From Calditrichia bacterium (GTDB taxonomy: Bacteria; Calditrichota; Calditrichia; RBG-13-44-9; J075): 64,000 nucleotides of DNA. Made by a program: the position numbers and the translations under genes. Below are positions 9,688 to 19,661 of this stretch, in pieces. The notes under the pieces are model-generated. The model was not told the origin of the DNA, ran no database searches, and was given only the letters and a program-made list of their open reading frames with translations. Location of the stretch: assembly GCA_028284905.1 (NCBI GenBank), contig JANQQU010000036.1:62001-126000 (forward strand), given 5' to 3'. Position 1 is the stretch's first letter. Every line of letters starts with the position of its first letter.

Positions 9688-12513
9688 TTAAAATTTCAAA
9701 TACATACCCAACCGGTAATGGCGCGGTTGATTGTTCAGGAGATATACTTCCTGGCTGGTTACATAAGGTTCACGCAGGTTATAGGTGAGGATATTTTCCC
9801 GGTCATTATTCCAACGAACGGTATTGCGCTCATCATCGAATGTACGGGAGTAGTGAAACACCTGATTATTCAGCAAATTAAAGGCTTCTGCATAGAAATT
9901 AACTCGCTGACCATTCCATATAAATCCTTTTTCCAGACGCATTTTCCAGTCTTTTTCAAAGGGGGTACGCTGATTGAATTGCAACCCTTGACCGGTATCA
10001 TCAAAAGTATAGGGGCGGCCGCTCATGAGGCGTAACGTTGTGCTGAAATTGAGATTCGCCAGCGGACGAAATCCCATTAAATCAAATCCGTTATCGCGTG
10101 CGGTACGAAAGCGCAAATTGAACACAGTTTTATGGGTACGGTCAAAATTGAGGAAAACATCGCCAGGTGCCGGCAGTTGAAAAACCGGGTCACCATCACG
10201 TGTTTCGCTGAATTTCACCGGCACATCAAGGTCTGCCGGACGGTTGGCCGTGGCAGATTCATAGTTATAGCGAATGTAACCACGGAAAAAACCGTTTTGC
10301 TTTTCCAGACTGATATGAAATCCCTTAATATCCGCATATTCCCGGTTGACATAAGTCTGATACACATTCTGCTGGAAATCTTCAAAGAAGGCGTCCTGAA
10401 TCAAATTGGAAACATCTTTATAATAGGCACTGACATCCAACCGAACATCGTCCGTAATACCCTGAACAACACCAAGGTCGTAAGCATTGGTTTTTTCTGC
10501 TTCCAGTTGCGGATTCCCGAGGAAATCAATGTTTTCGCGAATATCAACCCGGTCAAAAAATATCTGGTTAAAACTGGGTCGCTGCATAAACGTCCCGTAA
10601 TTCAGACGAAAAACTGATTTTTCAGAAATCGGAAAAGAAATACCGACTCTCGGTTGGAAGATATATTCTATTTCCCGGTCTTGGACCGCATCCGGGTCAC
10701 GTAATGGTGCGTATTGATTGGTGAAATATTCGGTATTGAGATCATAAAAATCCATGCGCATACCGATATTGGCAATCATACCGGAAAATTCCATTTTATC
10801 CTGTATATAAAAAGCGCCCTCATATGGGAAGTTCCGGAATTTCACTTTCCGAAAGTTTCCAGCAGTGGAAAGCCCATTGTTCATGTCTACATTCAAATCA
10901 TAATAATTATACTGCAATCCGGCCTTGAGTAAATTAAAGCGATTTAGCTGACTGCTAAGGCTAATATCCGCACTAAAGCTGCTCACCCGCTCGTCCCCCC
11001 AATCATCTTCCGGGCGTCCGATGCGATGTTCGGAAGGGCTGGTGTAGTCTGTCCAGTTGGTTGCATTGGAATAAGTTTCCACATATTCCCCTTCTTCCAA
11101 CAACTCTACCCGCTGCTCGGTTAAGAGATCGAGCATTTTTAAACGAACATCCATAAAGGTTGACGGGCTGAACACATGGTTCCAACTAACGCCGTATTGT
11201 AACGAGGTGGTATTAATTTTGGCAACACTAAGGGTTTGGTCAAACATCCAGCGGAGCCATTGGCTACCAATATCATTTTCGTAGCCATTATCATACAAAA
11301 AGTCGAATTTGAATTTATTGGAAGCATTCATTCGATAGACAACATTACTGACAAACTGCCGTTCCAAATCCGGCTGTGGTGTGGGAATTACCGGTTGAAT
11401 AGTGCTTTGCCGGGTAGCGAAGAAAAGTGTGGCTTTTTTCGAAATCGGTCCACCGGTGGAAAAGTCCAGGCGGGTATCGATACTCTTGTCATAATCCCGG
11501 CCAACATCGCGGATAGCCTGCTGCCAGAGTAATTGTCCCAGGCGGGCCACTTGCAAAGAATCAGCGCGCGTCAAGGGATTTGGCGGCCAAACATTTCGCG
11601 GCGGCAAGTAGGTGGGGCCAAAGCTGAAGCTAACATCGAACAACGGTTTACCCGGGTCAACCGGATTTTCCTTCAGCCACTCATCTACAGAGCTCAGCAA
11701 GCCGAAATAGTCCAAATTTTCCGGATCGTAAACGCTGCCTTCCCAGGTTTTGTAATAGGGCAATGTACTACTCACTTCCAATCGGCTGGTCCAGGCCTGG
11801 CCTCCCTCACGGGTAACCATATTTACCACGCCGGACTGGGCATTGCCATATTCTGCGCTAAAACCACTGGTATATACCTCGATTTCCTGCAGTGCTGTGG
11901 TAATGGGTCGAAATGCCCGGCTTCTCGTTAGCGGGTTAACAATACTACTCCCCCCAACCAGATAAAGCGCTTCACCGGCACGGCCGCCGCGGAAATTTTC
12001 CCCAACGACATCGGCTTGCAAGGAGAGAATATCGCTAACATCACTAACACCCGCGATACTTTCGATGTCATCCAGTGAATAGCTTTGCTTGGTTGCCGTA
12101 ACATCTTTCTCAACCCCCAACGGGGCGTAGGCAGTTACTTCTACAGCGTCGGACTCAATCGTTTCCGAGGTCATTGCATAGTCTACCCGTGTGGTTCTAT
12201 CAACAACGACGCGTACTTTCTGGCGAACTTCCTCGCGAAAGCCGACATAGATTACCCGAACATCATAGAGACCGGGGCGTAGATTCAGAATGAAGTAAGT
12301 GCCATCGATATCGGTTGCTGCACCGGTAGGTGTTTCGAACTTTATTAGTCTATCGCCGCTCCACATTCCTTCCACAACGACATTAACGCCAACCAGCGCC
12401 TCTCCGGTAGCTTTATCAGTTACCTGCCCGGAAAGCTTGCCGGTTTCTCCGGCATAGATCATAAATACCGGCAACAAACTAAAAAATAGGATTCGCATAA
12501 ATTTCTTCATCAT
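9688..12513 (-). CDS. TonB-dependent receptor of the alginate cluster
   Basis: 941 residues. A signal peptide precedes a carboxypeptidase-regulatory-like domain (about 24-115: LSGQVTDKATGEALVGVNVVVEG). A plug follows (about 130-240), with IEVYTSGFSAEYGNAQSGVVNMVTREGG, and then a 22-strand-type barrel ending in LGMYLKF. This is the general SusC/receptor layout, though the protein is shorter than many SusC proteins. It would import alginate oligomers or another ligand across the outer membrane using TonB-ExbBD energy; those partners are not in the window. AGGAGG lies about 7 bases before the first ATG. No SusD gene follows. The 144-bp gap upstream has a LacI-like near-palindrome at its kduD end. 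Confidence 0.88.
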   Translation of the reverse strand: MMKKFMRILFFSLLPVFMIYAGETGKLSGQVTDKATGEALVGVNVVVEGMWSGDRLIKFETPTGAATDIDGTYFILNLRPGLYDVRVIYVGFREEVRQKVRVVVDRTTRVDYAMTSETIESDAVEVTAYAPLGVEKDVTATKQSYSLDDIESIAGVSDVSDILSLQADVVGENFRGGRAGEALYLVGGSSIVNPLTRSRAFRPITTALQEIEVYTSGFSAEYGNAQSGVVNMVTREGGQAWTSRLEVSSTLPYYKTWEGSVYDPENLDYFGLLSSVDEWLKENPVDPGKPLFDVSFSFGPTYLPPRNVWPPNPLTRADSLQVARLGQLLWQQAIRDVGRDYDKSIDTRLDFSTGGPISKKATLFFATRQSTIQPVIPTPQPDLERQFVSNVVYRMNASNKFKFDFLYDNGYENDIGSQWLRWMFDQTLSVAKINTTSLQYGVSWNHVFSPSTFMDVRLKMLDLLTEQRVELLEEGEYVETYSNATNWTDYTSPSEHRIGRPEDDWGDERVSSFSADISLSSQLNRFNLLKAGLQYNYYDLNVDMNNGLSTAGNFRKVKFRNFPYEGAFYIQDKMEFSGMIANIGMRMDFYDLNTEYFTNQYAPLRDPDAVQDREIEYIFQPRVGISFPISEKSVFRLNYGTFMQRPSFNQIFFDRVDIRENIDFLGNPQLEAEKTNAYDLGVVQGITDDVRLDVSAYYKDVSNLIQDAFFEDFQQNVYQTYVNREYADIKGFHISLEKQNGFFRGYIRYNYESATANRPADLDVPVKFSETRDGDPVFQLPAPGDVFLNFDRTHKTVFNLRFRTARDNGFDLMGFRPLANLNFSTTLRLMSGRPYTFDDTGQGLQFNQRTPFEKDWKMRLEKGFIWNGQRVNFYAEAFNLLNNQVFHYSRTFDDERNTVRWNNDRENILTYNLREPYVTSQEVYLLNNQPRHYRLGMYLKF

Positions 12514-12657
12514 GCGATAACCTCCTGATTTTCAAAAAAGATCATTGAATTGACAACCTGATTCTCCCCTGTATTATTACCAGGTGAACCCTTATGAAGC
12601 CTTGTCATCATTACACTATCTTTCAATTTAATTCTCCAAAATTACAATGTAAGCGCT

Positions 12658-13419
12658 TTAGCGCGCCATCCATCCGCCATCGACGGTTAACAAATGGCCG
12701 TTCACATAATCCGATGCGGGCGAGGCCAGAAAAACCACCGCCCCCTTCATGTCTTCAGGGTTTCCCCAACGATTAGCCGGAATACGGGCAGTAATCGCCT
12801 GATTGCGTTCCGGATTTTCCCGTAATGCCTGGGTGTTATCGGTAACCATATAGCCCGGGGCAATTGCATTTACACAAATGCCATGCTGCGCCCATTCGTT
12901 AGCCAGCGCTTTCGTGGTTTGCGCAACAGCCCCCTTACTGGCGGCATAAGAGGGCACGGTAATGCCGCCGGAAAAACTAAGCAGAGAAGCAATATTCACA
13001 ATTTTACCATACCCGCGTTTTAACATATCCCGCGCAACTGCCTGGGAGAGGAAAAAGACCGCTTTACTGTTTAAATCCATCACCGCGTCCCAGTCCGTTT
13101 CGGAGAAATCGATCGCCGGCGTGCGGCGAATGATCCCGGCATTATTGACCAGAATATCGACTTTACCAAAATGCGTCAGCGTCTCCTCGACAAACTGATT
13201 AATAGTCTCTAGCTTGGAAAGATCGCCATGCAGGGAAAGTGCTTTTCTGCCCAGGTCTCGTATTTGGTCCGCAACCGCTGTCCGTTCCCGATGATCAACC
13301 AGCACAATATCCGCGCCGGCTTCCGCCAATCCAAGACTCATCGCTGCCCCCAACCCGGTACTAGCGCCGGTGACCATTGCAACTTTTCCTGATAGGTCGA
13401 ACATTTTTGTCATTGTCAT
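12658..13419 (-). CDS. kduD: KduD-type 2-keto-3-deoxygluconate dehydrogenase (SDR)
   Basis: 253 residues, the usual KduD length. A classical short-chain dehydrogenase: TGASTGLG (residues 17-24), NNAG (92-95), Ser145, Tyr158 and Lys162, and a C-terminal VDGGWMAR that is typical of KduD. The family interconverts 3-deoxy-D-glycero-2,5-hexodiulosonate and 2-keto-3-deoxy-D-gluconate with NAD(H), in the cytoplasm. Here it would take the product of KduI encoded in the same cluster. An SD-like AGAGAAG precedes the ATG. It sits between two genes for outer-surface proteins, 96 bp after one and 144 bp before the other, far from kduI, which suggests the cluster was assembled piecewise. Confidence 0.88.
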   Translation of the reverse strand: MTMTKMFDLSGKVAMVTGASTGLGAAMSLGLAEAGADIVLVDHRERTAVADQIRDLGRKALSLHGDLSKLETINQFVEETLTHFGKVDILVNNAGIIRRTPAIDFSETDWDAVMDLNSKAVFFLSQAVARDMLKRGYGKIVNIASLLSFSGGITVPSYAASKGAVAQTTKALANEWAQHGICVNAIAPGYMVTDNTQALRENPERNQAITARIPANRWGNPEDMKGAVVFLASPASDYVNGHLLTVDGGWMAR

Positions 13420-13473
13420 TACTTCTCTTTTATAAAGGTGTCAACTTACTTGCAACAGTTAAATCTCGAGGAT

Positions 13474-13503
13474 GTTCTGCTGCCGGTACTCCGGCAACAG
13501 AAC
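13474..13503 (-). other. Intercistronic hairpin before kduD
   Basis: GTTCTGCTGCCGG and its imperfect complement CCGGCAACAGAAC flank a 4-base loop in the 96-bp gap between the 1420-residue protein gene and kduD. The stem has about 12 of 13 pairs and is GC-rich, but no T-tract follows on either strand. It may be an RNA stability or attenuation element that separates expression of the large secreted protein from that of kduD. Confidence 0.5.
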
Positions 13504-13515
13504 GCCTCATCCAAC

Positions 13516-16500
13516 TTACTTCATCAAAATCATTTTTTGGGTCTTGGTATACTCACTCGCTTCAAAACGGTAGATATAAATACCGGTAGCAACCGCTTTA
13601 CCGAGATCGTTCCGACCATCCCAAACGGCTTTGTAGTATCCCGGCTCGAAGCTGCCATTAATTAGTGTGCGCACTTTTTGGCCGAGAACGTTGTAGATAA
13701 CCAAGGTTGCTTCACTCAGGCGCGGAATCTGGAAATTCACCGTTGTGGTCGGGTTAAAAGGATTCGGATAATTTCGGCTAATATCAAAGACCTTCGGTAA
13801 CAGACCGCCATCCTCGATACCGGTGGCGAGCTTGAATACCGCGGTAACTGCCAGATCGCTATCCATTGTTAAGGTTTCCGGATTGGTATTCCCAGTCAGG
13901 GCGCCTTGCCATTCATAGAACATCCATCCGTCAACCGGTGTTGCTGTTAGGGTGACCACTGTGCCAGGGTCATAGGTTAATCCTACCGGAGGGGGATCCA
14001 GAAATACTGAACCGGAGTCGACAACCGTAACTGCCAGGGAAACGTGGGTCGGGGTATTCGTAGCCCAATTCAGGTCACCAATCGCTTCACCATCGGAACC
14101 CAGCTCATACAGATGAGAGGCAGGTAACAATGTGTAATTCAGGCTGTCCGGCGCTTCATATCGGGGATCGATACCATATACAAATTCCTCAACAACCGTG
14201 CCGCCCTTTGTTGCTTTAATATCAACAGCTTTAACATTAAAGGTGTCCACATGAGTAACAACGGTACCACTGCCCTGGGCATCCATAAGGTCGCCATCAC
14301 GGCCATGGCCGGAAGTGCGGCTGTTCGAAATAATAATATCCCGCACGACAGCCCCGCCGCTATTTTTCAGGAACATTACCCGGGTGGCGGAATTGTTAAT
14401 CGTCAGATGCTCAACGAATACCGGTGCATCTGCGGTAGCGGTATCCAGGTCGGAGTAATAGCGAATACATTCCGCGTCGATATTGGTGAAAGTGCTGTTG
14501 CGTACAATGAGTGTATCCAGTGCACGGTCGGTGTCAAACTTCTCGGTCTCGGAAATGCGGATGGCTTCGTATCCGAAATTGGTAAAAGTACAGTTTTCGA
14601 TATGCACGGTTCCCGCAACAAAATCCTTGTCAAATCTCAGTCCATGACCGTCTGCCAGCGGATTCTTTCCTTCATAAAAGTCTTTGAAATCGGTATCGAG
14701 AATGGTGATATTCGTACCGTTTTTCACGGAATCCGAGCCGGTGTAATGGCGTAAGCGAATGCCATATTTCATGCCCTGGCTTTCCGGATGACCACCATCC
14801 ATCACTACGCCGCGTAAGTAGAAATCATCGAAGACCCGGAAGATGTCCAGGTTTGATCCTTCCACATCGCTGTTGGTAATAATCGGTTTTTCTGCCAGGC
14901 CATTTGCAGCAACGATTGCTATCGGCCGGAGAACGGTGACATCGGAAGGATTCGTGGAAGTATAAAGCCCACCGCTGGTCATCAGACGAATGGTATCGAC
15001 CATAGTATTGTTATTGGCAAACTGCAGGGCATCGCGCAAGTCCCAGCTATCATCAATTTCCAGGACATTATTCGGTACTGAAATTTCCTGGAAAACCGCG
15101 GTGACATTTACATCACTGTTCATCGTTACCGAGGCCGGATTCGTGTTACCGGTTAAATCGCCCTGCCACTCGAGGAATTCCCAACCAAGATCAGCTTCCG
15201 CGGTTAACATCACCACCGCGCTACTGTCGTAGGTGCCTAAAATTGGTTCCGGATCGAGCGCCACGCCGCCGCTACCGACGGTATCAACATCCAGCGTGAA
15301 CTGGGTGAAAACACTTGCGAAAGAAGCAGTGACATTCATATTGGAATCTACTGCAACCGTGGTTGGATTGTCGGTGCCGGTCACATCACCCAGCCATTCG
15401 ACAAATTCCCAGTCCGGGCGGGGATTGGCAGTCATCGTTACCATGGTGCCCTGGTCGTAGGTGCCGTTGAACGGTTCCGGATCGAGGGTCACAAATCCCA
15501 ATCCCAGTGTATCCACGGTTAAGGTGACCTGCGGAGAAGCACTGACAAAAAGGGCAGTGATGGTTTCATCGGAATTCATAGTAATCGTAATCGGATTCGC
15601 ACTGGGCGGGAAGACATTACCAACCCACTCATCGAAAAGCCAGCCGGGATCCGGCACGGCGGTAAGCTCTACTTGAGTACCGGGTTCATAGATGCCACCA
15701 GGAGGATCTAAAGTAACCAGGCCGTTACCGGTGGTAAGCACCGTCAGATAATAAGATGAGGGTAGTGCTTCCCAGCGTAAGTCGCCCATTGCTCTGCCAT
15801 CGTCCGCTGCACCGCGGACCGGGGAAGTCGCGCTGAGGCGATAGTCATCGTTGGCCGGATTGTTATATTCCGGATCAACGCCAAGCATGCCCGCACCAAC
15901 GGCTGCGGAACCATTCAGGCTAAAGTTGCCGATACTGAATGTATCGGTATAAGAAATTGTCGAGGTGCCATAAAGGGCAACTGCGGTACTTTGGGTGCCG
16001 CCCTGATTGGTAATAATGCTATTCTTGATCTCAACATCAGTAACATCTCGGGGATAGATCACCCGCTTGTTTTCCGCATAACTGATCGAATCGAACGTAC
16101 AGTGATTGATCCGCACTACCGGGTTTGTAAACTCAATATAAAGCGCTTCCCGGCCAATTTTCGTAAAAGTACAGTTGGTCAATTCCAACGAACCGATTTC
16201 CGGGCCACCGGCGGAAGAGCTTTCCCGTAATAGCACACCTTCTTTGGCGGACTCGTCCAAAATACAATTGCGAAGAATTACCGAATCTGCCTTGGTATTG
16301 GCATGCGCTTTTACAATCGCTTCCGTGAAGTAGCGCATATCGCAGTCTTCGATCTTCAATTGAAAACGAATAGAATCTGCCACCACGTTAATATCCTGAG
16401 AGCGAACGGCATTTTTCGCATGGGCGCCGCCGCCGTCTTCCATGCGGCCATCAAGATACAACCCTTTTAGGTACAGTTCGCCGCCAGCCTGAATTTCGAA

Positions 16501-17778
16501 GAGGCGGGCACTGCTGGTGCCGGGATTGGTATTCCGAATCACCGGCTTTTGTGCCAATCCGTCCCGGGCGCGAATGGTTAATTTTTTATTAATGATGGTT
16601 TTGTCTGTGCTGGACACCGTATAGTGACCACCGCTTGTTACCAGCTCAAGAATGTCGCCATCAGCAGCAGCATCGGCAGCAGCTTGTAAAACACCATCGC
16701 CAGCTTCTACCGGGTGAACCACCGGATCGTTAATGGTTGGATCCCAGCGTAAATCGCCCATTGCTTTCCCATCATCCGCCGCGCCGATTACCTGAGAAGC
16801 GAGATCCAGAGTGTAATCGTCATTGGCCGGATCGATATAGAGCGGATCTACACCTAGCATGCCCGCACCTACTGAGGCAGAGCCATTCAGACTAAAGCCG
16901 GCAATGTTCAATGTATCGGTGTAAGAAATAGTCGAGGTACCATAAAGGGCAACGGCTGTGCTTTGGGTACCACCTTGATTGGTAATAATACTGTTTTTGA
17001 TCTCAACATCCGTAACATCTTTCGGGTAGATCGCCCGCTTGTTTTCCGCATAGCTGATCGAGTCGAAAGTACAGTGATTAATCCGTACCACTGGATCGCT
17101 AAATTCAATATAAAGCGCTTCCCGGCCGATTTTCGTAAAAGTACAGTTGGTCATTTCCAGGGAACCGATTACCGGACCACCGGCGGAAGAGCTTTCCCGC
17201 AGCAATACGCCTTCGCGCGGAGTTTCGTCCAAAATACAATTACGGAGAATCACCGAATCTGCTTTGGTATTGGCGTGCGCCTTTACAATTGCTTCGGTAA
17301 AGTAGCGCATTTCGCAGTCTTCGATTTTCAACTGAAAACGAATTGAATCCGCTACCACATTGATATCGCGGGAACGAACAGCGTTTTTTGCATGGGCAGC
17401 GCCGCCGTCTGTCATACGGCCATCGAGAAACAAACCCTGCAACACCAGTTCACCACCGGCCTGTATTTCAAACAGACGAGCACTGCTGGTGCCGGGGTTA
17501 GTATTACGAATAATCGGCGCTTCCGCTAAACCGTCCTGAGCACGAATGGTAATTTTCTTCGTTATCGCAATTTTATCCGTTGTAGAAACTTCATAAATCC
17601 CACCGCTATCGACGAGCTCCAGAATATCTCCGTCAACTGCGGCATCGTGTGCCGCCTGGATGGTGCCATCGCCGGCGTTTACCGCGATCACGGTCTGCGC
17701 CTGCGCGATATTAAATATTGATACGCAGCAAAAAATCAGCGCGATCAAAAATCGATTGATCGTAGCCGGATTTGTCAT
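13516..17778 (-). CDS. Giant secreted triple beta-helix protein, InlB repeats
   Basis: 1420 residues; no enzyme family is assigned with confidence. Order: signal peptide (1-28); beta-helix A (about 29-345); beta-helix B (about 353-670), a near copy of A offset by 324 residues; three InlB-B-like beta-grasp repeats (about 676-895; pattern 'LDPxxGxYxxGTxVxLTA...W.F.EW.G'); beta-helix C (about 900-1240), paralogous to the protein at 3362-4774; a fourth InlB-like repeat (about 1240-1310); and a Por sorting domain (YPNPFNPTTT, final KMILMK). The helices resemble DUF4957/DUF5123-like domains of alginate loci and lack PL6 catalytic blocks. A cell-surface alginate binder or an unrecognised lyase are both possible. 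AGGAGG precedes the ATG. It sits directly behind the TRAP transporter genes (68 bp). Confidence 0.8.
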   Translation of the reverse strand: MTNPATINRFLIALIFCCVSIFNIAQAQTVIAVNAGDGTIQAAHDAAVDGDILELVDSGGIYEVSTTDKIAITKKITIRAQDGLAEAPIIRNTNPGTSSARLFEIQAGGELVLQGLFLDGRMTDGGAAHAKNAVRSRDINVVADSIRFQLKIEDCEMRYFTEAIVKAHANTKADSVILRNCILDETPREGVLLRESSSAGGPVIGSLEMTNCTFTKIGREALYIEFSDPVVRINHCTFDSISYAENKRAIYPKDVTDVEIKNSIITNQGGTQSTAVALYGTSTISYTDTLNIAGFSLNGSASVGAGMLGVDPLYIDPANDDYTLDLASQVIGAADDGKAMGDLRWDPTINDPVVHPVEAGDGVLQAAADAAADGDILELVTSGGHYTVSSTDKTIINKKLTIRARDGLAQKPVIRNTNPGTSSARLFEIQAGGELYLKGLYLDGRMEDGGGAHAKNAVRSQDINVVADSIRFQLKIEDCDMRYFTEAIVKAHANTKADSVILRNCILDESAKEGVLLRESSSAGGPEIGSLELTNCTFTKIGREALYIEFTNPVVRINHCTFDSISYAENKRVIYPRDVTDVEIKNSIITNQGGTQSTAVALYGTSTISYTDTFSIGNFSLNGSAAVGAGMLGVDPEYNNPANDDYRLSATSPVRGAADDGRAMGDLRWEALPSSYYLTVLTTGNGLVTLDPPGGIYEPGTQVELTAVPDPGWLFDEWVGNVFPPSANPITITMNSDETITALFVSASPQVTLTVDTLGLGFVTLDPEPFNGTYDQGTMVTMTANPRPDWEFVEWLGDVTGTDNPTTVAVDSNMNVTASFASVFTQFTLDVDTVGSGGVALDPEPILGTYDSSAVVMLTAEADLGWEFLEWQGDLTGNTNPASVTMNSDVNVTAVFQEISVPNNVLEIDDSWDLRDALQFANNNTMVDTIRLMTSGGLYTSTNPSDVTVLRPIAIVAANGLAEKPIITNSDVEGSNLDIFRVFDDFYLRGVVMDGGHPESQGMKYGIRLRHYTGSDSVKNGTNITILDTDFKDFYEGKNPLADGHGLRFDKDFVAGTVHIENCTFTNFGYEAIRISETEKFDTDRALDTLIVRNSTFTNIDAECIRYYSDLDTATADAPVFVEHLTINNSATRVMFLKNSGGAVVRDIIISNSRTSGHGRDGDLMDAQGSGTVVTHVDTFNVKAVDIKATKGGTVVEEFVYGIDPRYEAPDSLNYTLLPASHLYELGSDGEAIGDLNWATNTPTHVSLAVTVVDSGSVFLDPPPVGLTYDPGTVVTLTATPVDGWMFYEWQGALTGNTNPETLTMDSDLAVTAVFKLATGIEDGGLLPKVFDISRNYPNPFNPTTTVNFQIPRLSEATLVIYNVLGQKVRTLINGSFEPGYYKAVWDGRNDLGKAVATGIYIYRFEASEYTKTQKMILMK

Positions 17779-17846
17779 TGGTAATTCCTCCTGGTTTTAT
17801 CAAAACTGCATTTATTTAGTAAAACGATTTCGTATTTAAGCGCCCT

Positions 17847-19142
17847 TTAGAAACCAAACCAGCGCGGCGCCATCAAGGTGATTTCCGGGAAATAAGTAAT
17901 TAGAAATAGTGCGACCAGCATCGCGACATACATCGGCAGTAAAGGCTTGACGATTTCCGTCAGAGATACCTTTGCGACACCGCACCCCACAAACAAAACA
18001 GTACCGACCGGTGGAGTGCACAGGCCGATGCACAAGTTGAGGACCATCATAATGCCAAAGTGCAAGGGATCGACACCTAATGAGGCTGCTACCGGCAAGA
18101 AAACCGGGGTAAAGATGAGAATCGCCGGGGTCATATCCATAAATGTGCCGACCATTAACAGCACCAAATTCATAATCAGCAGGATGACGATTTTATTCTC
18201 GCTAAAAGCCAGCAATGAGGCGGTAATATTCTGGGGAATATTTTCGAATGAAAGCACCCAGGAGAGCGCCATTGAAGTGCCGATCAGCAGCATCACTACA
18301 GCGGTTGTAGTGGCGGAATCGAGGAGAATCTTCTTCAAATCCCCGACTTTCACTTCACGATAAACCAGCATCGAGAGAATCAAGGCATAAACGACAGCAA
18401 TCGCTGCTGCTTCCGTCGCGGTAAAAATACCGGCGACAATCCCGCCGATGACGATAAATATTAAAGAAAGGCTGAGCAGTGCGTCAAAGAATCGTTTTCC
18501 TGCTTCAACAAGGGTAACCCGTTCAGTACTGCCATAACCGGATCTTTTCGCAACAATCCCGGCCACCGCCATCAGAGATAAGCCGACGAGAATGCCCGGC
18601 AGGTATCCGGCGACAAACAACGCACCAATCGACACGCCGCCGCTCGCCAGAGAATAAATAATCAGGACATTACTGGGGGGAATGATCAATCCGGTCGTTG
18701 CGGAAGAGACATTTACCGCAGCACTGAAAGCCGGATCGTAGCCATTTTCCACCATACGGGGATGCATAAAAGAACCGATCGCTGCTGCCGACGCAATCGC
18801 CGAACCGGAGATCGCCCCAAAAAGCATTGCGGAAATAATGTTCACGAAAGCCAATCCGCCGGGCAAGGCGCCAACGACCGCTTTTGCAAATTCGATTAAC
18901 CTTCGCGCCAATCCTCCCCGCGCCATCAGGTTCCCGGAAAGAATAAAGAATGGGATGGCCAGCAGAGTAAAAGAATCCAATCCGGTTGCGACTCGCTGCG
19001 CCACAGTACTGGCTGCCGGGGCAAAATCCATATTCACCAGCATGGTTAAGGCCGTTGCCAGACCGATACAGTAACCGATCGGCACATTCAGAAATAGTAA
19101 TACCACAAAGCTGATTAATAATACCGAAACATCTAGCGCCAT
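17847..19142 (-). CDS. dctM: TRAP transporter large membrane subunit DctM
   Basis: 431 residues with about 12 hydrophobic segments. Family hallmarks include PFFILSGNLMARGG, FGAISGSAIASAAAIGSFMHPRM, GLIIPPSNVLIIYS, TEAAAIAVVYAL and NLCIGLCTPPVGTVLFVGC. DctM is the ion-coupled channel subunit of tripartite ATP-independent periplasmic transporters, driven by a sodium gradient. The substrate is set by the DctP protein encoded upstream; context suggests unsaturated or 4-deoxy uronates from alginate. AAGGAGA precedes the ATG, and the gene starts 9 bp after dctQ. Confidence 0.95.
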   Translation of the reverse strand: MALDVSVLLISFVVLLFLNVPIGYCIGLATALTMLVNMDFAPAASTVAQRVATGLDSFTLLAIPFFILSGNLMARGGLARRLIEFAKAVVGALPGGLAFVNIISAMLFGAISGSAIASAAAIGSFMHPRMVENGYDPAFSAAVNVSSATTGLIIPPSNVLIIYSLASGGVSIGALFVAGYLPGILVGLSLMAVAGIVAKRSGYGSTERVTLVEAGKRFFDALLSLSLIFIVIGGIVAGIFTATEAAAIAVVYALILSMLVYREVKVGDLKKILLDSATTTAVVMLLIGTSMALSWVLSFENIPQNITASLLAFSENKIVILLIMNLVLLMVGTFMDMTPAILIFTPVFLPVAASLGVDPLHFGIMMVLNLCIGLCTPPVGTVLFVGCGVAKVSLTEIVKPLLPMYVAMLVALFLITYFPEITLMAPRWFGF

Positions 19143-19151
19143 AAATTCTCC

Positions 19152-19661
19152 TTATTCCCCTGTTGCGGTATGTGAATAGTTGTCAGTTTGAAGTTCATCC
19201 TTGGGATGAAGCAGGGCATAAATGGAATAGTAGACCATCAACAATCCGCTCAGCGGAATAACCAGGTAGACGTACCCCACCGGCACTTTGAACGCCGCGG
19301 ACAGCTGCTCCAGGTAAAGCGTAACATAAACCAACCGGATGCCTCCGTAGATAAAGACAATGACCGAAAAAGCGATGATCGCGAAATGAATGATCATTTG
19401 AGATGTCCGTTCCGCTCCGCCGGTAAGGTTGCGGGTCAGGACGTCGATACCGAGGTGCGCTTTCAAGCGCAAGGCATAAGCCGCCCCGAGCAGACTAATC
19501 CAGATCAGCAGATAGGTGGCCAACTCCTCGGTGTAAGAACTGGGACTGTTCAAGAGGTAGCGAGTAGTGACTTGCCAGGTAACGACAACGACCATAACTG
19601 CCATCAGCCATACCAGAGATTGCACTAACATTTTGTCAATCAACGCGGTAATTTTTTTCAT
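19152..19661 (-). CDS. dctQ: TRAP transporter small membrane subunit DctQ
   Basis: 169 residues with four membrane segments. The DctQ signature is visible in WQVTTRYLLNSPSSYTEELATYLLIWISLLGAAYALRLKAHLGID, shown here over residues about 29-73. It pairs with DctM to form the membrane part of the TRAP transporter. The start overlaps the dctP stop by four bases (ATGA), with GGAGGAGA just upstream inside dctP, which implies translational coupling. Confidence 0.93.
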   Translation of the reverse strand: MKKITALIDKMLVQSLVWLMAVMVVVVTWQVTTRYLLNSPSSYTEELATYLLIWISLLGAAYALRLKAHLGIDVLTRNLTGGAERTSQMIIHFAIIAFSVIVFIYGGIRLVYVTLYLEQLSAAFKVPVGYVYLVIPLSGLLMVYYSIYALLHPKDELQTDNYSHTATGE

